From Lachnospiraceae bacterium (GTDB lineage: Bacteria > Bacillota > Clostridia > Lachnospirales > Lachnospiraceae): 64,000 nucleotides of DNA. This document shows positions 1 through 8,207 of the stretch, piece after piece (position 1 is the stretch's first letter; every line of letters starts with the position of its first letter). A program made the position numbers and the translations under genes. The notes beneath the pieces are model-generated. The model saw nothing but the letters and a program-made list of their open reading frames with translations. It was not told the origin of the DNA and did not search any database. The DNA lies in NCBI GenBank assembly GCA_017431345.1, contig JAFRLH010000065.1:62001-126000 (forward strand), read 5' to 3'.

Positions 1-1
1 C

Positions 2-841
2 GAAGACTTCATGGAGGCGGTCTCCCGCCTGGCCGCCAGTACGGAACTGCCGCTTGCAGATGCATCTTCTGCTGCTTTTTCACTTGGATGCAGGAGCGCT
101 GCCATGAAAGGAAACATCTGGCTGTCAGGCGAAGGGGCAGATGAGTTTTTCGCTGGATATCATGTCTATAAACGCGCGGAGGAACTTGGGCAGGAGGACG
201 GTTTTCGCTACTATGGCTGTTCGGGGATTATGGAACAGAAGACAGCAATGCAGCTGCTTGGTCAGGAGCAGGCATTTCCGTGCGACCGGCTGGTGAAGCG
301 GATCTGTGAAATGACAGCGGGCTGCGATCCTCTGACTCGGATGCTGCATGTCGATACAGGACTCTGGCTGGAGGGAGATATTCTCTTCAGCATTTACCGG
401 AATGCCCGTGCCGGCGGCCTGACGCTTCTTGCACCTTTTGCTGATCCGCGCATGATGGAACTGGCTTTCAAGATCCCCGCTTCCCTGAAGAGGAAGGACG
501 GCTGCGGGAAATACATATTGAGAAAAGCAGCCGGGAAACGGCTGCCGCACGAAATCGCATTCCGTCCAAAAGTCGGATTTTCCGTCCCGGTCAGGATATG
601 GATGCAGGAGGAACAGCACCGGGGGTGTATCGAACAGGCACTGTTCGGCAATGTATCCAAAGCATTTTTTGATCAGGAACTTCTGCGGAGTTTCTGGGCG
701 TCTTTCCTTATGGGGAGAACGGGGTCGTGGCAGATCCTCTATGCTGTGTTCGTCTTTGTGATATGGTATGAAACGTGTTTCTCGGAACCCAAAGCGGAGA
801 GACAGATTCCGCACCGGGAACTTCAGACAGATCCTTCTTAA
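2..841 (+). CDS. asnB: Asparagine synthetase B, C-terminal part (truncated by window edge)
   Basis: This is the C-terminal end of the synthetase domain of a glutamine-hydrolysing asparagine synthetase, a cytoplasmic enzyme that makes asparagine from aspartate, glutamine and ATP. The frame is open to the first base, so the gene begins upstream; the ATG at 11 is internal. The visible support is the motif SGEGADEFFAGY (about residue 43 of the visible part), the family's usual D-G-A-D-E-x-F-x-G-Y block, and a C-terminal stretch LAPFADPRMMELAFKIP followed by KYILRKAAGKRLP and RPKVGFSVPV, typical of this domain. The glutaminase domain and the SGGxDSS ATP site must lie upstream and cannot be checked. 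An asparagine-synthase-like amidotransferase of another pathway remains possible. Confidence 0.8.
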   Translation, partial: EDFMEAVSRLAASTELPLADASSAAFSLGCRSAAMKGNIWLSGEGADEFFAGYHVYKRAEELGQEDGFRYYGCSGIMEQKTAMQLLGQEQAFPCDRLVKRICEMTAGCDPLTRMLHVDTGLWLEGDILFSIYRNARAGGLTLLAPFADPRMMELAFKIPASLKRKDGCGKYILRKAAGKRLPHEIAFRPKVGFSVPVRIWMQEEQHRGCIEQALFGNVSKAFFDQELLRSFWASFLMGRTGSWQILYAVFVFVIWYETCFSEPKAERQIPHRELQTDPS

Positions 842-878
842 AATTCGTTAATAATCTGATTATGAAAGGAAGTTTCAT

Positions 879-906
879 TTGACTTTTATGTGCTGGAGTA
901 TATAAT
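879..906 (+). promoter_or_regulatory. Sigma-A promoter for nifJ
   Basis: TTGACT (879-884) and TATAAT (901-906) are separated by 16 bp. The site lies about 85 bp upstream of the nifJ ATG, with no competing gene between. It fits a strong constitutive promoter for a central enzyme. Confidence 0.75.
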
Positions 907-991
907 TAAATAGGCAGTTTGTATAAAACTATAATTACCTGCCTGTGCGTAAAAACACAGGTACAACAAAAAAATATTGGAGGAAATATTC

Positions 992-3900
992 ATGGCTCGT
1001 AAAATGAAAACCATGGACGGCAACAACGCGGCTTCGCATGTATCCTATGCGTATACCGACGTTGCAGCCATCTACCCCATCACCCCTTCATCCGTTATGG
1101 CTGAAGTAGCCGACACCTGGGCAACCGAAGGAAGAAAAAATATCTTCGGTCAGGAAGTAAAGATCGTTGAGATGCAGTCTGAAGCCGGTGCTGCAGGCGC
1201 CGTACACGGATCCCTTTCCGCCGGTGCCCTTACCACCACTTATACAGCTTCCCAGGGACTTCTTCTGATGATCCCCAACATGTATAAGATTGCCGGTGAG
1301 CAGCTCCCCTGCGTTATTGATGTATCTGCACGTACAGTTTCCAGCCATGCGCTCTGCATCTTCGGTGACCACTCCGATGTATATGCATGTCGTCAGACCG
1401 GTTTTGCGATGCTCTGCGAATCCTCCGTACAGGAAGTCATGGACCTGACTGCTGTTGCTCACTGCGCAGCGATCAAGGGCAAGGTTCCGGTACTGAACTT
1501 CTTTGACGGATTCCGTACTTCCCATGAACTCCAGAAGATCGAAGTCTGGGATTATGACGATCTGAATGAGCTGGTAGACCATGATGCGATCGATGAGTTC
1601 CGTGCTCATGCCCTGAACCCGAATCATCCCTGCGAGAGAGGATCCGCGCAGAACCCCGATATCTTCTTCCAGGCAAGAGAAGCATGCAACCCTACCTATG
1701 ATGCATTCCCCGCTGTCGTCGAGGAGTACATGGATAAGGTTAATGCAAAGATCGGTACAGATTATAAGCTGTTCAACTATCATGGCGCTCCGGATGCCGA
1801 GCATGTCATCATTGCTATGGGTTCCGTCTGCGAGACCATCGACGAGACAGTGGAATATCTGCTTGCCAAAGGAGAGAAGGTCGGCCTGATCAAAGTCCGT
1901 CTGTATCGTCCTTTCTCCGCAAAGCACCTGCTTGCCGCGATCCCGGATTCCGTAAAGCAGATCTCCGTACTTGACCGTACGAAGGAGCCCGGCGCCGGCC
2001 AGCCTCTGTATCTGGATGTTGTCGAAGCCCTGAAGGATACCAGATTCCACAACGTACCTGTATTCACCGGACGTTACGGCCTGGGTTCCAAGGACACCAC
2101 ACCCGGACAGATCATCGCTGTTTACAACAACCACGAGAAACATGAGTTCACGATCGGTATCGTTGATGATGTGACCAACCTGTCACTCACCATCGGCGAG
2201 GATCCTGTCACCACACCCGCTTCGACCATCTCCTGCAAGTTCTGGGGACTTGGCGCAGACGGTACTGTCGGTGCGAACAAGAACTCCATCAAGATCATCG
2301 GCGACCATACCGATATGTATGCACAGGCATACTTCGAGTATGACTCCAAGAAGTCCGGCGGACTTACGATCTCTCACCTTCGTTTCGGTAAGGATCCCAT
2401 CAAGTCCACCTACTTCATCTCCAAGTCCAACTTCTCCGCATGTCACAATCCTTCTTATGTAACGAAGTATGACATGGTACAGGAAGTTGTCGACGGCGGC
2501 TCCTTCCTTCTGAACTGCCAGTGGGATATGGCAGGCCTTGAGGAGAATCTGCCCGGCCAGATGAAGAGATACATTGCCGAGCACAACATCAACTTCTACA
2601 CCATCGACGGTATCAAGCTTGGTAAGGAGATCGGCCTCGGCGGACGTATCAACACCATCCTGCAGTCCGCATTCTTCGTCATCTCCGGCGTACTGCCGAA
2701 GGACGATGCCATCAAGTACATGAAGGATGCTGCGACCAAGTCCTATGGCCGCAAGGGTGAGAAGGTCGTCAAGATGAACCATGACGCCATCGACGCCGGT
2801 GCAACCGCATTCGTAAAGATCGACGTTCCCGAGAGCTGGAAGAACGCAGAGGACACGGTCCTTCGTCAGCCTGTATGCGGAGACCGCAAGGACGTCGTCG
2901 ATTTCGTAAACAACATCCAGCAGTCCATCAATGCCCATGACGGACAGAATCTGCCCGTATCCGCATTCGTGGACTATGTAGACGGCTCCACGCCTTCCGG
3001 CGCTGCTGCCTATGAGAAGCGCGGTGTTGCAGTTGACGTTCCTACATGGAATCCCGAGAACTGCATCCAGTGCAACTTCTGCTCCTATGTCTGCCCTCAC
3101 GCTGTCATCCGCCCGATCGCTATGACAGAGGCTGAAGCAGCAGCTGCACCCGAGGGAACCAAGACTGCTCCCATGACCGGTATGCCCGGATTCCAGTTCG
3201 CTATGACAGTATCCGCTATGGACTGCACAGGCTGCGGTTCCTGCGCGAATGTCTGCCCCGGCAAGAAGGGCAACAAGGCTCTTGTCATGACTGCTCTTGA
3301 GCAGAACGTGAACGAGCAGGCTGTATTCGATTATGCACAGACTCTGCCCGAGAAGCCCGAAGTATTTGCGAAGTTCAAAGCCAGCACTGTAAAGGGCAGC
3401 CAGTTCAAGCAGCCTCTGCTTGAGTACTCAGGCGCATGCGCAGGCTGCGGCGAGACACCTTACGCAAAACTCATCACCCAGCTGTTCGGTGACAGAATGT
3501 ACATCGCCAATGCTACAGGATGCTCCTCCATCTGGGGCAACTCCTCACCTTCCACCCCTTACACTGTGAACAAGAAGGGCCAGGGCCCCGCATGGTGCAA
3601 CTCCCTGTTCGAGGACAACGCCGAGTTCGGTATGGGTATGGAACTTGCACAGGCTACCCTGAGAAACGGTCTCAAGGCTAAGCTCGAAGCGATCTGCGAG
3701 AAGACTGAGAAAGCAGATGTCAAGGAAGCCATCGCAGAATATATCGCAACATTCAGCAACGGCGCAGAGAACGGCCCTGCAACAGACAAGCTGGTCGCTG
3801 TTCTTGAAGGATGCGAATGCGATTCCTGCAAGGATATCGTAAAGAATAAGGATTTCCTGTCCAAGAAGAGCCAGTGGATCTTCGGCGGTGACGGATGGGC

Positions 3901-4510
3901 TTATGATATCGGTTTCGGCGGACTGGATCACGCGATCGCATCCGGCCGTGATGTCAACATCATGGTATTCGATACCGAAGTTTACTCCAACACAGGCGGA
4001 CAGGCAAGTAAGGCTACCAACGTCGGTGCGGTCGCACAGTTCGCTGCCGGCGGTAAGGATGTCAAGCAGAAAGACCTTGCTGCGATCGGCATGAGCTATG
4101 GTACAGTCTATGTTGCACAGATCGCCATGGGTGCTGACTACAATCAGGCTATCAAGGCTCTGACTGAAGCCGAGTCCTATCCGGGACCTTCGCTCATCAT
4201 CGCTTATGCTCCTTGTATCACACACGGAATCAAGGCCGGAATGAGCAAGGCTCAGACAGAAGAGAAGAGAGCAGTCGAGGCCGGTTACTGGCATTGCTTC
4301 CGTTATGATCCCAGACGTGTTGCTGAGGGCAAGAACCCGTTCCAGCTTGACTCCAAGGCGCCGAAGAGCGATTTCCAGGAGTTCATCCAGGGCGAAGTCC
4401 GCTACACCTCACTGGCACTCAAGAATCCGGAGAAAGCAAAGGAACTGTTCGCAGAATCCGAAAAGCTTGCGAAGGAGAAATACGAGAAGCTGGTCAAGAT
4501 GGCCGAATAA
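992..4510 (+). CDS. nifJ: Pyruvate:ferredoxin (flavodoxin) oxidoreductase
   Basis: Single-chain PFOR of 1172 residues, the usual length. It oxidatively decarboxylates pyruvate to acetyl-CoA and CO2 and reduces ferredoxin, the main link from glycolysis to hydrogen and acetate formation in anaerobes. Seen in order: the N-terminal block AAIYPITPSS, the FGDHSDV motif of the pyruvate domain, two ferredoxin-type [4Fe-4S] motifs (CIQCNFCSYVCP and CTGCGSCANVCP), the proximal-cluster motif CAGCGE, and the thiamine diphosphate site GGDGWAYDIGFGG followed by YSNTGGQ. The longer frame starts at TTG 977, but GGAGG at 979-983 sits 8 nt before ATG 992, which is therefore the start. Very codon-biased (CTT/CCC/TCC rich), as expected for high expression. 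A terminator follows at once, so it is monocistronic. Confidence 0.98.
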   Translation: MARKMKTMDGNNAASHVSYAYTDVAAIYPITPSSVMAEVADTWATEGRKNIFGQEVKIVEMQSEAGAAGAVHGSLSAGALTTTYTASQGLLLMIPNMYKIAGEQLPCVIDVSARTVSSHALCIFGDHSDVYACRQTGFAMLCESSVQEVMDLTAVAHCAAIKGKVPVLNFFDGFRTSHELQKIEVWDYDDLNELVDHDAIDEFRAHALNPNHPCERGSAQNPDIFFQAREACNPTYDAFPAVVEEYMDKVNAKIGTDYKLFNYHGAPDAEHVIIAMGSVCETIDETVEYLLAKGEKVGLIKVRLYRPFSAKHLLAAIPDSVKQISVLDRTKEPGAGQPLYLDVVEALKDTRFHNVPVFTGRYGLGSKDTTPGQIIAVYNNHEKHEFTIGIVDDVTNLSLTIGEDPVTTPASTISCKFWGLGADGTVGANKNSIKIIGDHTDMYAQAYFEYDSKKSGGLTISHLRFGKDPIKSTYFISKSNFSACHNPSYVTKYDMVQEVVDGGSFLLNCQWDMAGLEENLPGQMKRYIAEHNINFYTIDGIKLGKEIGLGGRINTILQSAFFVISGVLPKDDAIKYMKDAATKSYGRKGEKVVKMNHDAIDAGATAFVKIDVPESWKNAEDTVLRQPVCGDRKDVVDFVNNIQQSINAHDGQNLPVSAFVDYVDGSTPSGAAAYEKRGVAVDVPTWNPENCIQCNFCSYVCPHAVIRPIAMTEAEAAAAPEGTKTAPMTGMPGFQFAMTVSAMDCTGCGSCANVCPGKKGNKALVMTALEQNVNEQAVFDYAQTLPEKPEVFAKFKASTVKGSQFKQPLLEYSGACAGCGETPYAKLITQLFGDRMYIANATGCSSIWGNSSPSTPYTVNKKGQGPAWCNSLFEDNAEFGMGMELAQATLRNGLKAKLEAICEKTEKADVKEAIAEYIATFSNGAENGPATDKLVAVLEGCECDSCKDIVKNKDFLSKKSQWIFGGDGWAYDIGFGGLDHAIASGRDVNIMVFDTEVYSNTGGQASKATNVGAVAQFAAGGKDVKQKDLAAIGMSYGTVYVAQIAMGADYNQAIKALTEAESYPGPSLIIAYAPCITHGIKAGMSKAQTEEKRAVEAGYWHCFRYDPRRVAEGKNPFQLDSKAPKSDFQEFIQGEVRYTSLALKNPEKAKELFAESEKLAKEKYEKLVKMAE

Positions 4511-4532
4511 TTACGGTCAGAAAAGAAATTTC

Positions 4533-4562
4533 AGGACGGGAGCGAAGGCTCCCGTCCTTTTT
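4533..4562 (+). terminator. Rho-independent terminator of nifJ
   Basis: An 11-bp perfect stem (AGGACGGGAGC with its complement) closes a GAAG tetraloop and is followed by a T run. It lies 22 bp after the nifJ stop codon. Confidence 0.9.
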
Positions 4563-4709
4563 GTCTGCAGATCAAATGACATGATCTTTCAATTGTAAGA
4601 ACTGTCTTTGTCCTGATATTCCTGATTGCACTGGTATCAGCTATGTTGTAGAATAAAAGCAGAGATCGCGTTACCGGACATTCCTTCAAACAGTAGAGAG
4701 GAGTATGCT

Positions 4710-5048
4710 ATGACAACAGAAGAAAGAATCGCCAAGGTACAGGAAATGATCGGTGCACCCAGCTGCTGCGCTGAGCTGAAAGCGGCAGGGCAGGCCTATA
4801 TTGACGCTGTGGGTACTGAAAAAGAAGCGGAAGCGCAGGAAGCGCTTGTTGCTGAGCTGAAAGAGGATGTCACCTCGATCGACAGCCTGATCGCCTTTGC
4901 GGGGTCAGAGACCGGCAGGCAAGTCTTCGGAGAAGAAGGCGCCGGCGCCATGCTGATCGCAGCAAAGAATGCAAAGGCAGCCGGAGAGGATACGTGTCTG
5001 TGTGATGCGTGTCAGGCAGGGAAAGTACTGCTGAAAGAATTCTCATAA
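4710..5048 (+). CDS. Small conserved Cys-containing protein of unknown function
   Basis: A 112-residue cytoplasmic protein with no signal peptide or membrane segment. Related short proteins in Clostridia are sometimes labelled as heat-shock or Hsp90-like, but nothing here resembles Hsp90, so I give no function. Visible features are a CC pair near residue 17, a CLCDAC motif near the C terminus, and an Ala/Glu-rich helical body. The Cys pattern could bind a metal or be redox active; that is inference. The start is ATG 4710, with GAGAGGAG ending about 5 nt upstream; the longer frame from 4626 has no ribosome site. It stands alone between two terminators. Confidence 0.7.
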   Translation: MTTEERIAKVQEMIGAPSCCAELKAAGQAYIDAVGTEKEAEAQEALVAELKEDVTSIDSLIAFAGSETGRQVFGEEGAGAMLIAAKNAKAAGEDTCLCDACQAGKVLLKEFS

Positions 5049-5061
5049 ACTGCCGATATTG

Positions 5062-5094
5062 CAGGAACAGAGGTCGGGCACCGGCTTCTGTTCC
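5062..5094 (+). terminator. Probable terminator hairpin
   Basis: AGGAACAGAGG pairs with CTTCTGTTCCT around a short loop, 13 bp after the preceding gene; a T6 run follows about 12 nt later (GATTTTTTGG). The distant T run makes this less certain than the other terminators. Confidence 0.5.
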
Positions 5095-5111
5095 TTCGCT
5101 GATTTTTTGGC

Positions 5112-5140
5112 TTGACTATGAAGTGAAAAAGGTTTATCAT
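5112..5140 (+). promoter_or_regulatory. Possible promoter for the tRNA-Gly transcript
   Basis: TTGACT and TATCAT with a 17-bp spacer. It is about 180 bp upstream of the tRNA, so a long 5' leader would have to be processed off. No gene lies between. Confidence 0.35.
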
Positions 5141-5321
5141 AAGTTTGCGATTTCCAGATGCATCTGACAACAGTTCTGCATCAATTCGAGTGTTTTAAAT
5201 GCGAAAATCAGCATACGGCAGATTACTAGTGAATAAATTTATGATATCGGCGAAATCACGGTTTTATGCGGGTTTGCAAATTGCTGATGACTAAAGATAA
5301 GTGCATATGGAAATTCACCTT

Positions 5322-5392
5322 GCGGATGTAGTTCATCGGTAGAATATCAGCTTCCCAAGCTGAGGAGGCGGGTTCGATTCCCGTCATCCGCT
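5322..5392 (+). tRNA. tRNA-Gly (anticodon CCC)
   Basis: A cloverleaf can be drawn by eye: acceptor GCGGATG with CATCCGC, anticodon stem TCAGC/GCTGA around the loop TTCCCAA (anticodon CCC, codon GGG), and T arm CGGGT-TCGATTC-CCGTC (last pair of the stem a wobble or mismatch). CCA is not encoded. A peptide frame reading antisense through it is an artefact. Confidence 0.93.
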
Positions 5393-5403
5393 TCTTTAAG
5401 AAC

Positions 5404-5437
5404 AAACGCTTTCGGACGGTCTGTCTGGAAGCGTTTT
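5404..5437 (+). terminator. Probable terminator after tRNA-Gly
   Basis: AAACGCTT pairs with AAGCGTTT around a 17-nt loop and is followed by TTTTG-type sequence. It lies 11 bp after the tRNA end. The T run is short. Confidence 0.5.
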
Positions 5438-5482
5438 GAAATTCCGGCAAAAAAGGACCCGGCAGATCAGAAAGGAGTGCGC

Positions 5483-7093
5483 ATGAAAGTCTGTCTTTTA
5501 AATGATTCCTTCCCCCCTGTGATCGACGGCGTGGTCAATGTGATCATGAACTACGCCGACTATCTGATGAAAGATCATGGTGCGGAAGTCATGATCGGCA
5601 CGCCGAAGTATCCGGATGCGGACTATTCCTCCTATCCTTACAAATTAATTCCTTATCACAGCTTTGATACCGCTGCCATGACGAACGGCTACCGGACGGG
5701 GAACCCGTTCGCCGGCAGGGAAGTACAGGAGATGGCCGCATTTTCACCGGATATTATCCATTCGCACTGTCCGGCCTCCGCAACCGTAATTGCGAGACTT
5801 CTGCGGGAGGAGACGGAAGCACCGGTCGTTTTTACTTACCACACCAAATATGATATTGATATTGAGCGGTTCCTGCGGGTAAAAGCGATTGCAAAGCAGG
5901 GAATAAAGGCCATGGTGAGCAATATCGAAGCATGTGATGATATCTGGGTCGTCAGCCGCGGTGCGGGAGAGAGCCTGAAAGCACTGGGTTTCCAGGGAGA
6001 GTACCGCGTTGTGAACAACGGCGTGGATTTCGAAAAAGGAAGGGTAAGCGAAGAAGAAATTGCTGCTGCGACAGCCGGATACGATCTTCCGGAGGGAGTC
6101 CCTGTATTCCTGTTCGTCGGCCGGATGATGACCTATAAGAATATTCCGCTGATCCTGGACGCGCTGAAACTTCTCTCTGACGCCGGGCAGGATTTCAGGA
6201 TGGTGCTGATCGGAAAAGGACCGGATCAGGAACTGCTTGAGAACATGGCGGCGGAGAGAGATCTGATGGGTACGGCGCATTCGCCCGGAAAATGCATCTT
6301 TACCGGTCCGGTCTACGACAGAAATGTGCTGCGCGCCTGGAACTGCCGCGCGGATCTGTTCCTGTTCCCTTCCACGTTTGATACCAACGGACTGGTCGTG
6401 AGGGAAGCGGCTGCCTGCGGGCTGGCCAGCGTGCTCGTCGAAGATTCCTGCGCTGCGGAAGGAATCACGGATAACAGGAACGGATTTATCATTCAGGAAA
6501 CGGCTGAATCTATGGCGGAACTCTTAAAGACCGTCTCGAAGGATACGGCGCATCTTCATGATGTCGGACAGCACGCCATGGAGGAAATCTATCTTTCCTG
6601 GCAGTCCTGTGTAAATGATGTTTACGATCGCTACCAATGGGTGCTGGAGGAAAAGAAGAGAGGTGCGTTTGTCAGGAAAAAACTGCCCACGGATTATATG
6701 GTGGCATTAACGGCCCATAACATGAGCGAGCAGGAACGCCACAGACAGATCAGGAAGGCGGTCTTCGGCGATTTTAAAGACACTGCGGTCGGCATGATGG
6801 AGAATATCCTGGAAGCGGAAGAGAATACCGAAAAATTCTTTGACCGATTGAAGACCGATATTCAGGAAGCAGGAGAACATGCCGGGGAATATATGGAACG
6901 GAAGAAGTCGGCAGCGCAGGAAAATGTAAAAAAAGGTACCGAAAAGATCGAAAAGTTCCTGGAGAACAGGGCAGCCGACGCAGAGGAACTGCACAGAAAA
7001 GGCAGTGAAAAACTGGATCGGTATATGGAAGAGCGGGCTGATCAGATCTCAAAACAGATGAAGCTGGATGAGTATATCAGTAAAAAAGAATAA
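5483..7093 (+). CDS. GT4-family glycosyltransferase with long helical C-terminal tail
   Basis: A 536-residue GT-B glycosyltransferase that transfers a sugar from a nucleotide-sugar donor; the acceptor is unknown. The N-terminal half begins VCLLNDSFPPVIDGVVNVI, typical of glycolipid-forming GT4 enzymes, and carries HSHCPASATVIARLL and TYHTKYD. The C-terminal Rossmann domain has VGRMMTYKNIPLILDAL and REAAACGLASVLVEDSCAAEGI, covering the donor-binding region. Catalytic domains end near residue 400. The last ~110 residues are charged and amphipathic, with units such as EKIEKFLENRAADAEELHRK resembling apolipoprotein-like or membrane-surface helices. ATG 5483 is preferred over GTG 5477 because the GTG lies inside the AAAGGAG ribosome site. 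It could be a diacylglycerol glucosyltransferase or similar membrane-lipid enzyme; this is inferred from the N-terminal motif only. Confidence 0.85.
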   Translation: MKVCLLNDSFPPVIDGVVNVIMNYADYLMKDHGAEVMIGTPKYPDADYSSYPYKLIPYHSFDTAAMTNGYRTGNPFAGREVQEMAAFSPDIIHSHCPASATVIARLLREETEAPVVFTYHTKYDIDIERFLRVKAIAKQGIKAMVSNIEACDDIWVVSRGAGESLKALGFQGEYRVVNNGVDFEKGRVSEEEIAAATAGYDLPEGVPVFLFVGRMMTYKNIPLILDALKLLSDAGQDFRMVLIGKGPDQELLENMAAERDLMGTAHSPGKCIFTGPVYDRNVLRAWNCRADLFLFPSTFDTNGLVVREAAACGLASVLVEDSCAAEGITDNRNGFIIQETAESMAELLKTVSKDTAHLHDVGQHAMEEIYLSWQSCVNDVYDRYQWVLEEKKRGAFVRKKLPTDYMVALTAHNMSEQERHRQIRKAVFGDFKDTAVGMMENILEAEENTEKFFDRLKTDIQEAGEHAGEYMERKKSAAQENVKKGTEKIEKFLENRAADAEELHRKGSEKLDRYMEERADQISKQMKLDEYISKKE

Positions 7094-7127
7094 GGCTGCG
7101 GGATCAGGATCAGAAGAGCAGTATCAT

Positions 7128-7190
7128 AAAAAGCCGTGAAGCGTCGGCCAGCATCAAAGGATGCACAGGAGGGCGCTTCACGGCTTTTTT
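7128..7190. terminator. Bidirectional terminator between convergent genes
   Basis: AAAAAGCCGTGAAGCG and CGCTTCACGGCTTTTTT form a 16-bp stem around a ~30-nt loop. It carries A/T runs on both sides, so it can serve both the glycosyltransferase and the minus-strand cyclase gene. Confidence 0.85.
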
Positions 7191-7246
7191 ATGGAGCGGA
7201 ACGCTATTGACTGGGAATTCTGTTCAGGAATTGCCCAAACACGATC

Positions 7247-7999
7247 TTATTCTGTAATTGCCCATACGCGGACAGGAAGTCCGGTCGCGCTCTCGATCCT
7301 GGGCCACGCCGCGAACAGGATGGCGCCTGCAGGGGCGACTTTATCAAGGTTCTTCAGTACTTCGATCTGCAGTTTTCCCTGCGCCAGCACATAGCGTTCG
7401 CAGGCAAGATCCTCTGCTTTGGCTGCTTCGGCGGAAGCATCCGTATCCAGGGCTTCGTGACCGTTTGCAGCAGCAGAACGGGTCTCGTAAATGTATTTCA
7501 GGGCGTCTAGGGACCATCCCGGGAAATTTTCGCTGCCGTCTTCGGCAATGCCGGACAGCGCATCCATATCCGGCCAGTTCTTATACCAGTCTGTACGGAG
7601 CGCTACAAAAGCGCCGTCCGGGATCGGGCCGTATTTGGCTTCATACTCCTGAATATCGCTTACCTGTACTGCGTAGCAGGGATCTTTGGCAACTTTATCG
7701 GTAATATCGACTACGCAAAGCGGGAAAACGGCATCGGTCACACCGTACTTTTCTGAAAGAGGGGCATCTTTGACAAAATGTCCGGGAAAATCAATGTGCG
7801 TTCCGAACTGACCGGGGAATTTGAAGGTCTGGATCTGACATTCCAACATGGGATTGCCCCAGTCGAAAACGACCTTGGAAAGCTCTACGGAACCTTCCGG
7901 AATTCCGCTCCAGTAAGGGCTGTCATTGTTGAGGGAATGAGACAGCTCCACCCATTTCAGCTTTTTCAGTTCATCCAGTGTTTCCCAAAGTTTATACAT
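7247..7999 (-). CDS. Cyclase-family metal-dependent hydrolase (kynurenine formamidase-like fold)
   Basis: A 250-residue protein of the bacterial cyclase/kynurenine-formamidase family (PF04199 type), which hydrolyses amide or lactam bonds with bound metals. The identifying block is GQFGTHIDFPGHF near residue 64, matching the family motif HxGTHxDxPxH, except that the first His is Gln. Other support is WVELSHSL near the N terminus and VALRTDWYKNWPD in the middle. AAAAAGGAGGTAGCGC precedes the ATG on the minus strand. It is a single gene, with no tryptophan-catabolism neighbours, so the true substrate is unknown and kynurenine formamidase should not be assumed. Confidence 0.8.
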   Translation of the reverse strand: MYKLWETLDELKKLKWVELSHSLNNDSPYWSGIPEGSVELSKVVFDWGNPMLECQIQTFKFPGQFGTHIDFPGHFVKDAPLSEKYGVTDAVFPLCVVDITDKVAKDPCYAVQVSDIQEYEAKYGPIPDGAFVALRTDWYKNWPDMDALSGIAEDGSENFPGWSLDALKYIYETRSAAANGHEALDTDASAEAAKAEDLACERYVLAQGKLQIEVLKNLDKVAPAGAILFAAWPRIESATGLPVRVWAITE

Positions 8000-8207
8000 G
8001 CGCTACCTCCTTTTTCTGCCGATGCAGTTGTTTTTACTATTTTCTATTGTAAGACTGAAACAGCGATAAAACAACCGGAAAATGAAAATCAGTCAGACTT
8101 TTTTGACGGACAGACGGCATTGACAGTCGGAAATCAAATACTATAATGGATTATGTAAAGCGGATACCGGCTGTACAGCAGCATTCCGCTTCGGAGGTGA
8201 CCGGAAA

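Noticed and set aside
1088..3100. Long minus-strand frames opposite nifJ
   Set aside because: They result from the biased codon use of the real gene on the plus strand; no ribosome site and no family features.
4710..5048. Hsp90-type chaperone
   Set aside because: A name sometimes attached to such small proteins, but the sequence has none of the Hsp90 ATPase motifs and is only 112 residues.
5256..5450. Minus-strand frame with MTGIEPASSAWEADILPMNYI
   Set aside because: It is the antisense translation of tRNA-Gly, a well-known false gene in databases.
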